Source: Parus major (Eukaryota > Chordata > Aves > Passeriformes > Paridae). From it: a DNA stretch of 64,000 nt. Position 1 is the first letter of the stretch. The number at the start of each line of letters is the position of its first letter. Below the pieces are notes generated by a model. The model made no database searches, had not been told where the DNA came from, and worked only from the letters and a program-made list of their open reading frames with translations. The position numbers were made by a program, and so were the translations under genes. The stretch spans positions 42,445,645 through 42,509,644 of the forward strand of contig NC_031799.1 in NCBI RefSeq assembly GCF_001522545.3. Direction: 5' to 3'. This document shows positions 24,501 through 36,421 of this stretch, piece after piece.

Positions 24501-25907
24501 GTTGTTTTTTAAACTCCAGTTTGAAAAGATGAGAACTGTGAGAAGTAATTTTGAATCTGATTGTACTAACAGCAACCACTAGTTTTCCCCATTCTTTTAA
24601 TCTTTTTTGTTTATGATTAAGATAGTTTAAGATTCATGTATGACATCTGTTTTCTTTCCTTTACACTTGAAATAACATGATTGAATCTCCATGGACTTGA
24701 TGTTTATATAGCCTTTTACAATTTTGAAATCTATGTAACATATATGTTATTTGTTTTAGGCATACTATTTTAGTAAAGATTATACAACAGCTATGCTGAG
24801 TGGGGACAAAGATCCTAGGAAAGTGGCAAAGCTATTAGAGATAATTCTAAATGTCAAACAGTAGGATTTAACTAGATGACAAATAAGACATTAAACAGAG
24901 CACAGTCTTTGCAGAGATCTTGACATTACTTTGTAATGGAAGGAGGATTGCAGACATGAATTGAGTTCAAAGTCTTCTAATGGATGCAGGGAAGCATGGG
25001 GGAGATTCCATAGTCAATGTCTGTGTTGTTTCTGATTTAACCCTTGAATGGCAAAAATCTGCATAAATCAAATCAAATAATTTTGAAATAATTAACTAAA
25101 CGCCAATAACTAAAACATTTTCAAAAATCAGCAACCAAAATCAAAAAAAAACCAGAAACAGATACACATATAGAACTGTCTGCTCGGCTTTTTTATGATA
25201 GCTCATCCAGCTCCATTGCCTAAAATATTTATACTGGTATCTTTCCACAGTGTGATGCTCTTCATAAGCTAAATACAAACACACAGACCTCCAAACTCAC
25301 AGCTTGAAACAATAATCTTTGGAAGAGGAGACTGCATGCCATTTGGATCAGAACAACCAAGAAAAAAACAAATGTTAGGAACAATACACCAACTACCTAG
25401 TGCAATTGAGTGTGAAGTTCAATTTTATTTATTGTATGGTCTCTGTATTGAATTTTTCATCCCCAGTACTTTAATTACTGTGAAACAGGCTGCACTGAGC
25501 TCAAAGTGAGATAATTATTAAAAATCCAGAATTACATCCACAATGTTTTTCACCCAGAGAAAACACAGCTGTAAAATTTCATGTCTAGGGAGCTTTTTGT
25601 GTTGAGATTTTAATACTGACTCTTCAATGATTAAAAAGAGTTATCATTTTTCATCTCCTATTTCTAGACCGACAAGTGGCTAAAGGGCAAGTATTTCTTA
25701 CTATGAGAAATGAATCATCTAATTCTGCTACTGAGCTCTGTATGTAGAAGCATGGCAATATAGAGAAGCTATTCGAATTATAAATAATGACATTATCATT
25801 CTACTGACAGGAAATAAATAACACAAAAATGGTAAAAAGGAAAAAAAATAAAGCATTTGAACTTCTTTGGGAGAAAAGCAATTTCTAATTTGCTTTCTTC
25901 TCAACTC
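24501..25907. other. AT-rich non-coding stretch
   Basis: No gene, repeat or RNA is recognised. The stretch has no ORF of 60 codons or more. Confidence 0.6.
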
Positions 25908-26053
25908 AGAACTATAAAAAGTTCTATAAAAACTATATATAGTATATATATATAGTATATATATATATAACTATATATATATAACTATATATAGTATATA
26001 TCTATAAAAACTATATATATATATATATATAAACTATTCTAAACTATAAAAAG
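25908..26053. repeat. TA-rich palindromic satellite
   Basis: The block is built from (TA)n runs separated by AACTATAAAAA and AGTATATA units. ACTATAAAAA-type units stand at both ends (25911 and 26043) and in the middle (about 26004). The (TA)n runs are self-complementary, so the stretch can extrude cruciforms. It is likely to vary in length and to be poorly assembled. Confidence 0.9.
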
Positions 26054-26189
26054 ATGGAGTTGAACCAGTTTTGATTTGCTTACCCTTGAAAGCATCCTAA
26101 ATGAGATTAATTAGCAGTTGCAATATGGCTGAGGAAGGAAAGGCACCCAACTTAACTGGGCTTTGCGCATTATCTTACGGATGTTATTA

Positions 26190-26342
26190 TAGAGGATCAC
26201 AGAGTGGTTGAGGCTGGATGGGGCATGTGAGGATCAACTAGTCCAACACCCCTGCTCAAAACACAGGTAACTGGAACAAATTTTTCAAGGCTGTGTCCAG
26301 ACAGGCTTTAGATATCTCTAAGGGTGGAGATATTAATAAATT
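26190..26342 (-). mobile_element. CR1 LINE 3' end fragment (antisense)
   Basis: GGATCACAGAGTGGTTGAGG, then CTGGATGGGGC, then AACTAGTCCAACACCCCTGC, then GGCTGTGTCCAGACAGGCTT and ATATCTCTAAGGGTGGAGAT is the reverse complement of the CR1 3' end. It keeps the tail, the CTAGTCCAACCCCCCTGCTC block and the block encoding the end of ORF2. Only about 150 bases survive. Confidence 0.88.
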
Positions 26343-29300
26343 CTTAAATAGGTGCACATTTATATAACAGACCCCCTCCTTGTAGCATACAAGCAGAAGG
26401 TATTTAGTCTTACATGTATCTCATCTGATTCGAGAGCATGTTAAGCTGATTATGAATTGTCTTTCGCCTGTTTCCTTTTATGCACAGTAGGCCACATCAC
26501 AGGGACTGCTGCTATTGAATACCTGTTTTGCAGCTGAGCAGACAGCTGCTTTCCTTTGACATATGTAATAGCTTTGTAATCTTCACTTAAAAGAAGTCAT
26601 GTCTTTATGAATATAGTATAAAAGCCTTCTGATATTGACACATGCAAGCGCCAAACAAATTTCTGAACCCAGCACCTATGGATGGCAAGAAACACACATA
26701 GCTTTGAGGGTGTTTCTATTAATGGCAGTAAGCTTCCAAAATAAATAGTTACTCTAAAGAAATCCTACTACATAGCAAGTGAACTGACAGCTCATGCAGT
26801 CCTGCCTTGCCACAGAGTGCAGCGGGTAAAGTATTATTGCTAAATTCTCTGTAGGCATTAGCTGAAGTTCCATTTGGCAGCTTCAAGACTGAAATAATCG
26901 AATGAGACAATTAAGTGTTGGAGGGAGCTCCCAGTGAGTGTCCTCTTATGAGATTTTTGCTAAAGTCTTGCAAAGCAACCTCTCCCTGCAGATGCACTCA
27001 TATAATCCATGCCAGAGATAATGAATCCACTGACACTTCAGAGAAAATGTTGCACTTCTGGAAAAGTAAAGACAATAGGAGGTATGAAATATTTTCTTAT
27101 AGTCTTCACAGTGACTATTTGGGTATACCACAGGAAACCCAAGACCTTTAACTGTTCCCCTTTATCTCAACCGCCTCTTTCTTGCTTGGAGTCAGGAGAA
27201 TTATAACATATACATAGCTCTGGACTGCTGGGCTGCAAGGGCAAAATGGAAATGTGACATCCATTGAAATTAAGTACAAATCACCCACACAAGGAATTGC
27301 TCTTCTGAGTCATATGAAGAAGAAAACAATGTTATGATCTTTATTCCCATCTGTTTCTTAGTCCTATTTTGTGTAGGTTGGTGCACTGCTGTCAGCAACT
27401 TTCCACTCCAAGAAATGGAAGAGTGATGACTTCTTCCATCTTCTTCCCTGAGTACTTTCAGGCTAAAACCTGTATGCATACTTTTAAATTTAGGCCAGAA
27501 TAGGGAAAGAAAAACAAAAAGCCAGGAAAACAAGATTTCCTCCATAAAAATAAAAAGTGGCAGGAGACATTCGCTATGTTTACTTTATTCAGGAAAAAAG
27601 TAAAGAAGGAAGGAACTCTTCATCTTCTTTCTAAATTTTACACCTGAATACCTTGTGGTAGTAATAAATATTTTTTTTTTTCTTGACATTATAAACAATA
27701 ATTCAAAATAAGAAAATAAAGTTTGTAAAAATCTGCAACTTCAAATTAGAGTCTCTGTACCCTATTAAACAGAAAACTGGACTTCACATCTTTAGAACTC
27801 TTTATTACCCATGGTATTATCTACATCTTTTTGCAAAAGAAAAATCTCTTACAAGACAAGTGATTGACAATTACTACATGGGTAACAGGTGGTGTCAAAG
27901 GTCAAGTCATCACAGTGACTTCTGAGTTGGCCATTAAATTTAACAAAACTTAAAAAGAGGGAGTGGATGGGTGGACCTTAAAGCTCTTAATATTATGAAA
28001 CTGAGTGTTGTAGTATGGACCTCAGTGGAAGGAATTTCGAAGGTGTTAAATAATCATGATAATCATCACCACCATTATCATTTTGTGTGCTAAGTATTAA
28101 ACAGCATTATGTTTCTGGTTTGAGATTTTATTGAATACTTGTTAGAGTTTACGTTTGCTATCCTAAACATTCTTTAATGATAATTTAAGCGCTGTTATTA
28201 ATTTCATTAGACATTGTCATAATTGTGAGGTGGTAATTTTATTTAGTTGAACAATAAATATAATTATGAATGAAAATTCCTTACATCTGAGAAAGAAAGA
28301 AGTGTCTAAACTCCATAATATCTTCAGAGGTAAAAGGTCTTCTTAGCAAAAACCTTTAAGCTTGACCTAGCTGGTTTGCATTGTGCCAAAGAAAACCAAA
28401 TCACCTCATGCTGAGTTAGACCAGAACATTTCAGATGTTCAAGCTTCACAGAATGTGTAATGATACCGTATTACTATTACTCATTGTGACCACTTATTAA
28501 ATTCCTCCCTCTTCACCAAACTTCATCAGGCCACCTTACTTATTTCAGGTAGGTGTCTGGTCATCAAATACATGCATATAAAGCCCAAAACACTGAAATC
28601 TGGAGAAAACTAATTAAGAAAAATAAATCATTTTCATGGTGGGAAATCTTCAAATTATACAGATATATTACTGATGTTTAATACACAGATACAGGCTTAC
28701 ATAGAAGTGTCCAGTTTATCCATCTCCTGAACTGGACAAAAAAAATCTCCACCTCCATTTCTATAATTTAAAAGAGGTCAGAGTTTGTCACACCTGAAGT
28801 TTTAAATATCCCTGTCAAATGCCAGACAGAAACCAATGACACTTGAGAAATCTAGAGTTATTCATGTACTGTCATCACTTGGAAAGATTTTCTCTGATCA
28901 TGAAGTTTTGATTAAAACATTTTATACTTTTATACTAAAAATATTTATATTTATAGCCCAAAGGTTCATTTTACCTGTTGAAATGAAATACCTAATTAAA
29001 TATTTAGAAAATAAACTATAATTGTTATTTTATTACAAGGAACACACTGGGAGTTAAAAGTCTTCTGTTGTTTGACTATAGAATCAGGCTCTCAGAGGTC
29101 AACTGGATTTACACCTGTAACTAAACAAATCCTGAAACAAAAATTCTTGTGTGTACAAAGTAGTAAGGATTTGAAGAATAGATAGTGGAAAGAATGAATA
29201 ATAATATAGAAGCTAAAAAAGTGAGAGACAGTAAAATTCACAGATCTTTTCCTCTCAAGTTCACAAAATATAAATATGATTCAAATATTCATTTCAAAAT

Positions 29301-30002
29301 CAATTTTGTGCTGAAAAATATATATACAAATGATCCAAATGGCTTTTGTATGAGGAAACACTTCCAGTAATTAACATTGGTACTGTTGGCCTGATGTTTT
29401 GTGTACCAGTTTTAATTAAAAATCCATTTTCCATGGACAGGAGCCCTGAAAACAATGATTTGCCATGGAAATATTGACACAATGCAAAAGACAAATAGAC
29501 CAGTTCTGCCTCTAGACACAAGTGATTCATTCTGCAGTGAATCACTGTTCCACACAGGCAACTTGATTTCCTGGCTCTATCACTCCTCTCTTTATATCCT
29601 AAAACATTATGCTGGAATGTTGGCCATAATATTAACTTACACAACTACTTTATTAATAAAGACTAACAAATTATCTACAGAGCTACACAAATTATTCTTC
29701 TGTGTCACAGAATTAGATAGCAATGCCATGCTTCATCTAAAGCCTCCCATTCTTGTACCTTTGAAGATTAGGTCAGTATGCCATATGGTTAACCTCAAGT
29801 TCCCTCAAGGAAAACACTTCTTTATAGTCAACATGTCTAAGAAGCTGTAATTACTTGGCCTTAATTCTTTGGGATTATTTCAACTGTACTCTCTTGTGCT
29901 TATTTGTTATTTCTTATGGTTTATTGAGAGCTAGTTGTTTGCTTGATGCTGTGCAGGCATAAAGAAATAGATTGAATAATGCACTTTATTATTTCTAATG
30001 TT

Positions 30003-30039
30003 CTTTTTTTCTTTTTTTTTTTCTTTTTTTGTTTTTTTG
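30003..30039 (+). repeat. T-rich simple repeat
   Basis: T-runs are interrupted by single C and G residues. The Lys/Glu-rich minus-strand ORF across it is an artefact. Confidence 0.85.
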
Positions 30040-31358
30040 TGCAATAAAGTATTGTCGTTTTGAGGCTCACATAACACTTCTAACTCAAATCTGAACTGGA
30101 AATTTACATACAATTTTCCAGGATGACTGCATCATATACATGCAGATGTAGAAAAGACATTTACTTCAAGTAGAAAAATAGTTTGTACTCCTACAAGCTA
30201 AAAACCATATAACAAAAACACAAAGCATTTAAATTCCATAATGCCATGTTTTCCTGTGGTTACGAAGAAAGACAGCTTGTAACAAAACTTCACTTCCAGC
30301 TTAGGGGCTTTTGAAAATTTTGATTCACATTTTGAGACTATGATCCTTTCCTAGCCTGTTCTCCAAATTCTTCCTGATTTTAAGCCAAAATTCAACAGAA
30401 TTAAATGAAGGTTGAGATCTGGCCAGAAAATTTTTGGTGTAAAATGAATCTTGTAAAAACATTTTGGAGTAGCAGAATGCTAACCAGGTGGTGCTTTATA
30501 TAATCAGACTGAATATCTATTTGCTTGCTGATATATTGCTGTCTTTGGTTCAGGGCTTTCCAGGTGCAACAGCAAGAAGTTAGCATTTCTTCAAGCTCAT
30601 GACTGGGCATCTTTCTGAAAAAGGAAAACCACAAGCATGTGATGGAAATACAGCCATACCTTGCTAAATAATGTGAAGCATGGCAGTCATAGCTGTTCTG
30701 TTCTTCCTGCTCAGCATTGCAACAGTAGGAAAAACCTGATGAGGAGAGAAGCTGCCACGTGGTGAATTATCTGTTCTGTGAAATTCTGAAATAAATGAAT
30801 TACACTTTTCCTAGCAGTTAGACCATTCCTTAAGAAAAGTAAAAAAACGAAGTATCAGACACAGCCAAATGCGTCAGGCAGATGTGGCTGGAGAAGCTAC
30901 CTGAGGTGCCAGCTGGATTTATACTAGCATTCTTGGAGAGACTGAAGACACGAATGGCTGCTTTGAGTTTAATCTGTGTTATTTCCTGCCTGCTGGCGTT
31001 GCTTACAGGACATTTGCTGTCCACTCTGTTAGCCCTTCAAATGTTGTTTTTGAGTTTTTTCCTTCAATTTTCCTTCAATTTTATTAATTTTTAATACACA
31101 TTTTCTTATTAAACTATACAAAAATATTAAATTTTTGCCTTGTTCATTTGGCTCCAATCACTTTGTTCTTAACCAAAGACAGACAGCAATTCATGGTAAA
31201 GAGCAAAGGCAAATGGTTAACACATTTTGAAATAGATTTTTGGCAATAAAATAAATTTGTGAAATAGTTTCTGATTTTTTTCTGAAACAAAGCTGCTTTC
31301 TAGAACTACTACAAAGTTTCTGTGATACCATTGCCCTTGTGAAGCTTATTTGCAGCTC

Positions 31359-31400
31359 ATATGCAATTATGTAATACTGTAATTATGTAATTATGAAATA
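31359..31400. promoter_or_regulatory. Cluster of D-box (PAR-bZIP) and homeodomain-like motifs
   Basis: Two exact copies of TTATGTAA, the site bound by DBP/TEF/HLF-type bZIP proteins, lie at 31367-31374 and 31383-31390 with a 16-base period. A one-mismatch relative (TTATGAAA) follows at 31391, and AATTA/TAATT cores overlap them. The regular spacing is suggestive, but short AT-rich motifs recur by chance in this composition. Function is inferred only. Confidence 0.25.
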
Positions 31401-33290
31401 CGAGCCCTCCTAGTGACAAATGACTTCGTTTTCCCAGAACTTTTATTTGAAAAGCTGAATCAGTAAACTTGATTAAAATCGGTAGAGTTGACCCTAATTT
31501 CACTGGCCAAATACTGTGCTCCACCATTTAGTAGTGTAGCAAGTAGGTGTCATGAGGCCAAAATGCGCTGGAAATACCAAGGGCACAGAATGTAAAGGTT
31601 TTTTATATGGACTATGTTCATCAGCTTATGAAGATGCAAGGATTAGTGCATTCATGTGGAAGTGTGCATATGTAAGTCTACATCCACATACATGCTGACA
31701 TGTGTTCTGGATGTGCATGTCTTTTCTGTAGCTTTCAGGTACTGGATGCTTCCTAACAGATGTGTTACACACACATTTGGATGGTGGCAAGTCTTGAACC
31801 CTGTGTTTTGTTTCATCACTTAAGTAGTTCTGTGACAAATAAAATTCTAGAGGTTTTTATATTTGGTTTCTTTGGGGTTTGGGGCTTTCTACTTAGTATT
31901 TATTTTATAGAATGGTTAAGTGTTTTGCATTTCTGAGCAGCTATGTCCATACTCCTGCAAGAGTCTGCCAATGTCAGGTCCCTATCAATTTTTTCTTGAC
32001 CTATCAGCTCAGCAAGAAGTATCACACAGTGTGGCGTTGTGAAAATGCAGCCATGCCAACTGACCAGCAACTCTCTGTGAGCTTATTGCCTGCCTAGTTA
32101 CTATTTCTTGGCTGCTGGGTGAGGCTAAACAGAACAACTCAACTCTGATGGATCAAACAAACAGCTCTGGAGCCTGAATGAGGCCCCAGGGCAATATTTT
32201 GTGCAGGCTGGTTGAAAGAGCTAAATATCTTTGAAAACTCCATGTCTGTCAAATTTTGTTGAAACTGTCCAAGGGACTCCAGGGTACCAGTGAGAGAAAC
32301 ACAGACACACAGACAGCATGACTGCCTAAGCCTTGTTTCCTCAGGAAATCAGGCTAAAAATGTGCCTAGAGATAGTTATAAAGTCGCAAACTGTTAAGCA
32401 GTCCTTAAGATGAGGAAAAGAAATACCTACACTACATATTATTTGGAGGAAGATTTCAGTGCACAAAATGAGAAGAATAAAAATCCATTCAGAGTTCTAT
32501 AAACTAATGATTTTGGAGTGAAAAGAAGTGCCTCTGGTTTCCACAAGTTAAATTAAATTAGCGCAAATTACTACAACACTAATAAATGTTTTTTCTTTAT
32601 ATCTGCTTACAAACCAGTTCATTGCAATAGCATGTCTCTTGTTGAAGGAAGGTAAATTTTATTAGATCTGCTCAGAATGTTGTCACATATAAATTCTTTG
32701 TTGCATGTTGTGGTTTTGTTCTCTTCGAGAAATATTTATAGATGCCTTCCACTTTTGCAAAAATATCTGTACAGCACTCACTGCTTATCTGGTGTGATAT
32801 TTTGTGAGTTTTGCTCATGACTTTCACAACACATCCTATTTCCTAATTGAAGTTTCATGTATCTTGAACATGGAATACAAATTAACAAGCCTGGATGAAA
32901 AAAATACTCTTTTTCTTTCTATGAGCTTGGCTATCTGGACATACAGTGTCAAGATCCTGTAATGCAAATATGGACCTGTCCTGAGTACAGAGACAGGGGG
33001 GTGCAGCTTTTGATGCTGTGTATTTGGTACTACACATGTCACTACTGGGGAAGCAAACTTTCCATGGGAAAAAAAAAAAACAACAGGCCTGGAAATTAAA
33101 AGTTGGCCATTTTTGCCTGGTTTTCTATAGGAAAAGGCACTGGGTCACCCCTGCAGGCCTAGCCCCTCTCTGCCACTAGTGGTTCCTTTCCCTGTTCCTC
33201 TGAACTGCAGCTTTTGTGGTCTTGTGCTGAAAGACAATGATGGCAAGCCTGAGATGCCACTCTGAGAAAGAAAAGAGTAGCAGTGGCACT

Positions 33291-33320
33291 GTGTGGAGCT
33301 GTGTGGAGCTGTGTGGAGCC
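33291..33320 (+). repeat. (GTGTGGAGCT)3 tandem repeat
   Basis: Three 10-base units are present, with a C for T at the last position of the third. Confidence 0.95.
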
Positions 33321-33507
33321 CAAGCCCCAGCAGAGCCAAGTGGAGTGGTGCCGGTGCTGGAGGCAGCTGCACAGAGTCAAACCGATGGAGTGGATTCATC
33401 CAAGGAGAGCACGTGGAGCAACAGGGATGATCTCACTTCCAAGAGGTTTGTTTGATGCAGCTCATTGTTTCCCTGGCCTGAAGGGGTGTGAAGGGAGATG
33501 GATGCAA

Positions 33508-33545
33508 GCATTAAGCCGCGAAAACTGCATTAAGCCACGAAAACT
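33508..33545 (+). repeat. 19-bp tandem duplication
   Basis: GCATTAAGCCGCGAAAACT is followed directly by the same 19 bases with one substitution (CGCG to CACG). The change removes a CpG, as methylation-driven decay would. Confidence 0.95.
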
Positions 33546-33760
33546 CTTGTTTGTTCAGTGATAAATACCCTTTGGTGGTTCAAACACCCTCTTTCTTTTG
33601 TACACTCTTTTTTATTACAACTGTTGTGATTATTGTGATTTTCAGTAAATCGTGATTCCAATTTATAATCTCTTCTAGAGCTCCTCCCTTTTTGAAAGGA
33701 CCAGTGGGAATATGGGGGCATTTTGAGTGGGTTTAATTTTACAGCTCTGTTTTAAATAAC

Positions 33761-35718
33761 ACAGCACCTGCTACCAAGTACAGCTGACAATGTCAAAAGA
33801 TGGTGAGAGCAGAGGTATATACGGAAGATACTGAGTAGTATCATATCACTAGCGTTCGTAACTTTGAAAATATGAATAGTCTCATTAATGGTAATGAAAT
33901 TTTCTACAAATTTGAAGTTACGGACCTGCTAAAGAAATAGAATTGAGGCCTATTTCATGAAATTTACCCAGGAAAATATCCCTAACATCACCTGGTGACT
34001 AGATAACTCCTAGAATTGACACATGAGGTATAGAAACTTATTCAAATCTGCTTTCCCACTGGAAAATATTTTATTGTCTTTCATTATATATCTACATTTC
34101 AGTAGGTACAAATTACTTTTCTTTATAAGAAGATCATCATTCAAATTGAGGTCCAAACTGCTCTTAATCAACTTATTGCAAACTAACAGATCCTGCCCTT
34201 TCCACAATGGCCAGCCTTGAGGGAGTCCTGTACCAGGACCTCACAAGCTTTCAGGGATCCCAAAGCAAAAAGAAGGGTGTGAGTTTTCTCCATTGCTTGC
34301 CTGCCTGGACTGCTTTGTCATTAGGACATTCCCTGGCACTGTTTTATCTGAGACCAGCCTGTACTTTCCCAAACATAATTTGGGGGATACCAAACTCCAG
34401 AAACTACTCCTGTTGGGCGGACTCTAGAGTAACTGTCCTCTTTCAGGGGACCTACCTGCAGACAGGAAAAGTCAAGATGTGTGTACTCAACCCAGACTTT
34501 GCTACTTGGATTTGGAGCCAGGATGTGGGCCTGGTCTCTCCTATTTAGCAATCCAGATTGGGCCTCAGTGATGACACTTGTGTACATAATAGTACTTGCT
34601 AGCACTGAAGCCTGCTGTGGACAAACTTGTATAGCAAAAAGCAGTATTTCTTCAGAGACAATTTCAAATATTGCAGGATTTACAGGAGCAGATGAGAGTT
34701 GCAGAACAACCCAGTAATTCACCTGGGCCCCAAAAGTGCTTCACCCTTGTCCACAGACCCCATGGACTGATAAAAACAGTGTGTCACAGGCGCTGAATCT
34801 GTAAATGCAGGGTACAGGGTAAAATATCAACACCTTACTTTGGAGCTGGTAGCTATGCCTTTGGAAGTTTCACAACTCTGCTTGGCAAAAGAGGTGGGAG
34901 TTCACTCAAATTTGCAAGGATAACTGTATTACTTTTAATATGTTAGATACTGACATTTGATGAGAAGGCTCACTTTCACAAATTATTTCATTATACTTCA
35001 AAATGCATTTACTTGCTTATAAATTCTGTTGTATTTCTCGTGTGCCTTCATGAGAATGCATAAGCAAAGAGGTGAACATATTAAATTATTTAGTCAGCTG
35101 GTCTGTTGGGATATAGAATCACACATTTCTCTGACACTCCACTGTGCCTTTTTTGGGTACACTTTAGCTACATTTAAGCTTTCTCCTGTGTATTTTTTAT
35201 CTACTGCTTTCTGTTAAATACCCATAGTCCTATTCCCTTGTGATTTTAACATACACATTGCCTCTAGATTACTGGATAAAATTACATAATTTTATTATGT
35301 ATGTAGTGAATTTTAACAATTCTTTTAAATTGATTCTAAACCTGAAAAAGAACAGGTTTGGGTTTTTTTTTATTTTACCACAAGTGTGCCTATCTTCATA
35401 AAGTTGAAATCCCAGTTATTTGAAAATACACAGGTGTAGAAATATGTAGTTGTAAGGAATTCAGAAAACATTGGTCAGCAATGTTTCCCTACCATGTCCA
35501 ACTGAACTTAATTTGTATCTGCAGGTTTTGAAAACTGTGAGTAAAAACAAAGAATAAAAAATAATAACTGTTTTTCAAACAGAAGTTATCTATAAACCTT
35601 TTACTGTGATTTTTGTCTTGTATAAAGCACTGCTGAAACTGAATTTGACAACATACATAGACCACAATTAGTGTGTAAATTCCTAAGTTTAAAAATGTTT
35701 AAACTATATGTTAATATC
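33761..35718. other. Non-coding stretch with overlapping opposed ORFs
   Basis: No gene is recognised. A 113-codon plus ORF (34207-34548) and a 133-codon minus ORF (34321-34722) overlap in a region less AT-rich than average. Neither has a domain, signal peptide or repeat I can name. The rest is plain AT-rich DNA. Confidence 0.5.
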
Positions 35719-36421
35719 CATAGAATGACAAAAACAACTGCATTTTAAAAGACCTTTGAGATCATCAAGTCCAGCCTATGAGCCAACACCACTGTCAACC
35801 AGAACATGGCACTGAGTGCTGCATCCAGTCTTTTCTTAAACACCTCCAGGGACAGTGATTCCACCACCTCCCTGGGGAGCCCATTCCAATGTCCACTCAC
35901 TCTTCCTGTGAAGAACTTCTTCTTAAAGTCCAACCTAAACTTTCCCTGGCACAGAAGGCTAGTGAGAAAGGCTGTGTCCTCTTGTCCTGCCACTGGTTAC
36001 CAGGGAGAAGAGATTGACCTCACACAGGTACAGCCTGTTCTCAGGCCATTGAGGAGAGTGATAAGGTCACCCCTGAGCCTCCTCTTCTGCAGGCTAAACA
36101 ACCCCAGATTCCTCAGCCACTCCCCACAGGAGTTGTGTTCTAAACCCTTCACCAGCCTTATTGTCCTTCTCTGGACCTGCTGCAGCATCTCAGCATCCTT
36201 CCTAAAATGGGGGGCCCAGAACTGGACACAGAGCTTGAGATGCAGCCTCACCAGTGCCGAGCACAGGAGGACAATCCCTGCCCTGCTCCTGCTGGCCACA
36301 CTATTGCTGATACAGGCCAGGATGCCATTGGCCTTCTTGGCCACCTGGGCACAGCTGGCTTGTGTTCAGCTGTTGTCAATCAGTAGCCCCAGATCTCTTC
36401 CTACCTGGCTGCTGTCCAGCA
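35719..36421 (-). mobile_element. CR1 LINE, best-preserved copy (antisense)
   Basis: Read on the minus strand, this is about 700 bases of CR1. It starts inside ORF2 and runs through its C-terminal region to the 3' tail (TCATTCTATGG at 35729-35719). The opposite strand shows the LINE blocks CCCAGATTCCTCAGCCACTC and GCCATTGGCCTTCTTGGCCA in reverse. It is 5'-truncated, as most CR1 copies are. The long plus-strand ORF over the same bases (about 35806-36486, 226 codons) is the antisense shadow of this LINE. Confidence 0.95.
35745..36344 (-). pseudogene. CR1 ORF2 C-terminal remnant
   Basis: The minus strand encodes [20 protein letters not shown], then [50 protein letters not shown] and, after a stop near 35995, [18 protein letters not shown] and [20 protein letters not shown]. 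This is the C-terminal region of the CR1 ORF2 polyprotein, downstream of the reverse-transcriptase core. The catalytic domains (endonuclease and RT palm) are absent because of 5' truncation. At least one stop interrupts the frame, and another lies upstream of AKKANG. It cannot make an active enzyme. Confidence 0.9.

Larger units (their letters stand above)
26343..33090. other. Long AT-rich non-coding stretch
   Basis: There is no gene or clear mobile element over 6.7 kb. The 131-codon plus-strand ORF (about 29455-29850) and the 114-codon minus ORF over it have no recognisable domain and overlap each other, which points to chance. T-runs lie at 27667-27681 and 30003-30039. Homeodomain-like TAAT and ATTA motifs are dense near 28030-28265 and 31359-31400. 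Confidence 0.55.
33091..33760 (+). mobile_element. GC-richer patch, possible LTR fragment, family unresolved
   Basis: This stretch is clearly richer in G and C than its surroundings. It contains (GTGTGGAGCT)3 at 33291-33320 and a 19-base tandem duplication at 33508-33545. The right part (AGTGATAAATACCCTTTGGT, then TTTTTATTACAACTGTTGTG, then GGGGGCATTTTGAGTGGG) looks like the R-U5 end of an avian LTR, but I cannot define TG/CA ends or a target-site duplication. Overlapping ORFs of up to 92 codons on both strands show no known domain. A decayed gene or a unique GC island are alternatives. Confidence 0.4.

Noticed and set aside
29455..29850. A 131-codon plus-strand ORF
   Set aside because: It has no recognisable family and overlaps a 114-codon ORF on the other strand, with no codon or splice evidence for either.
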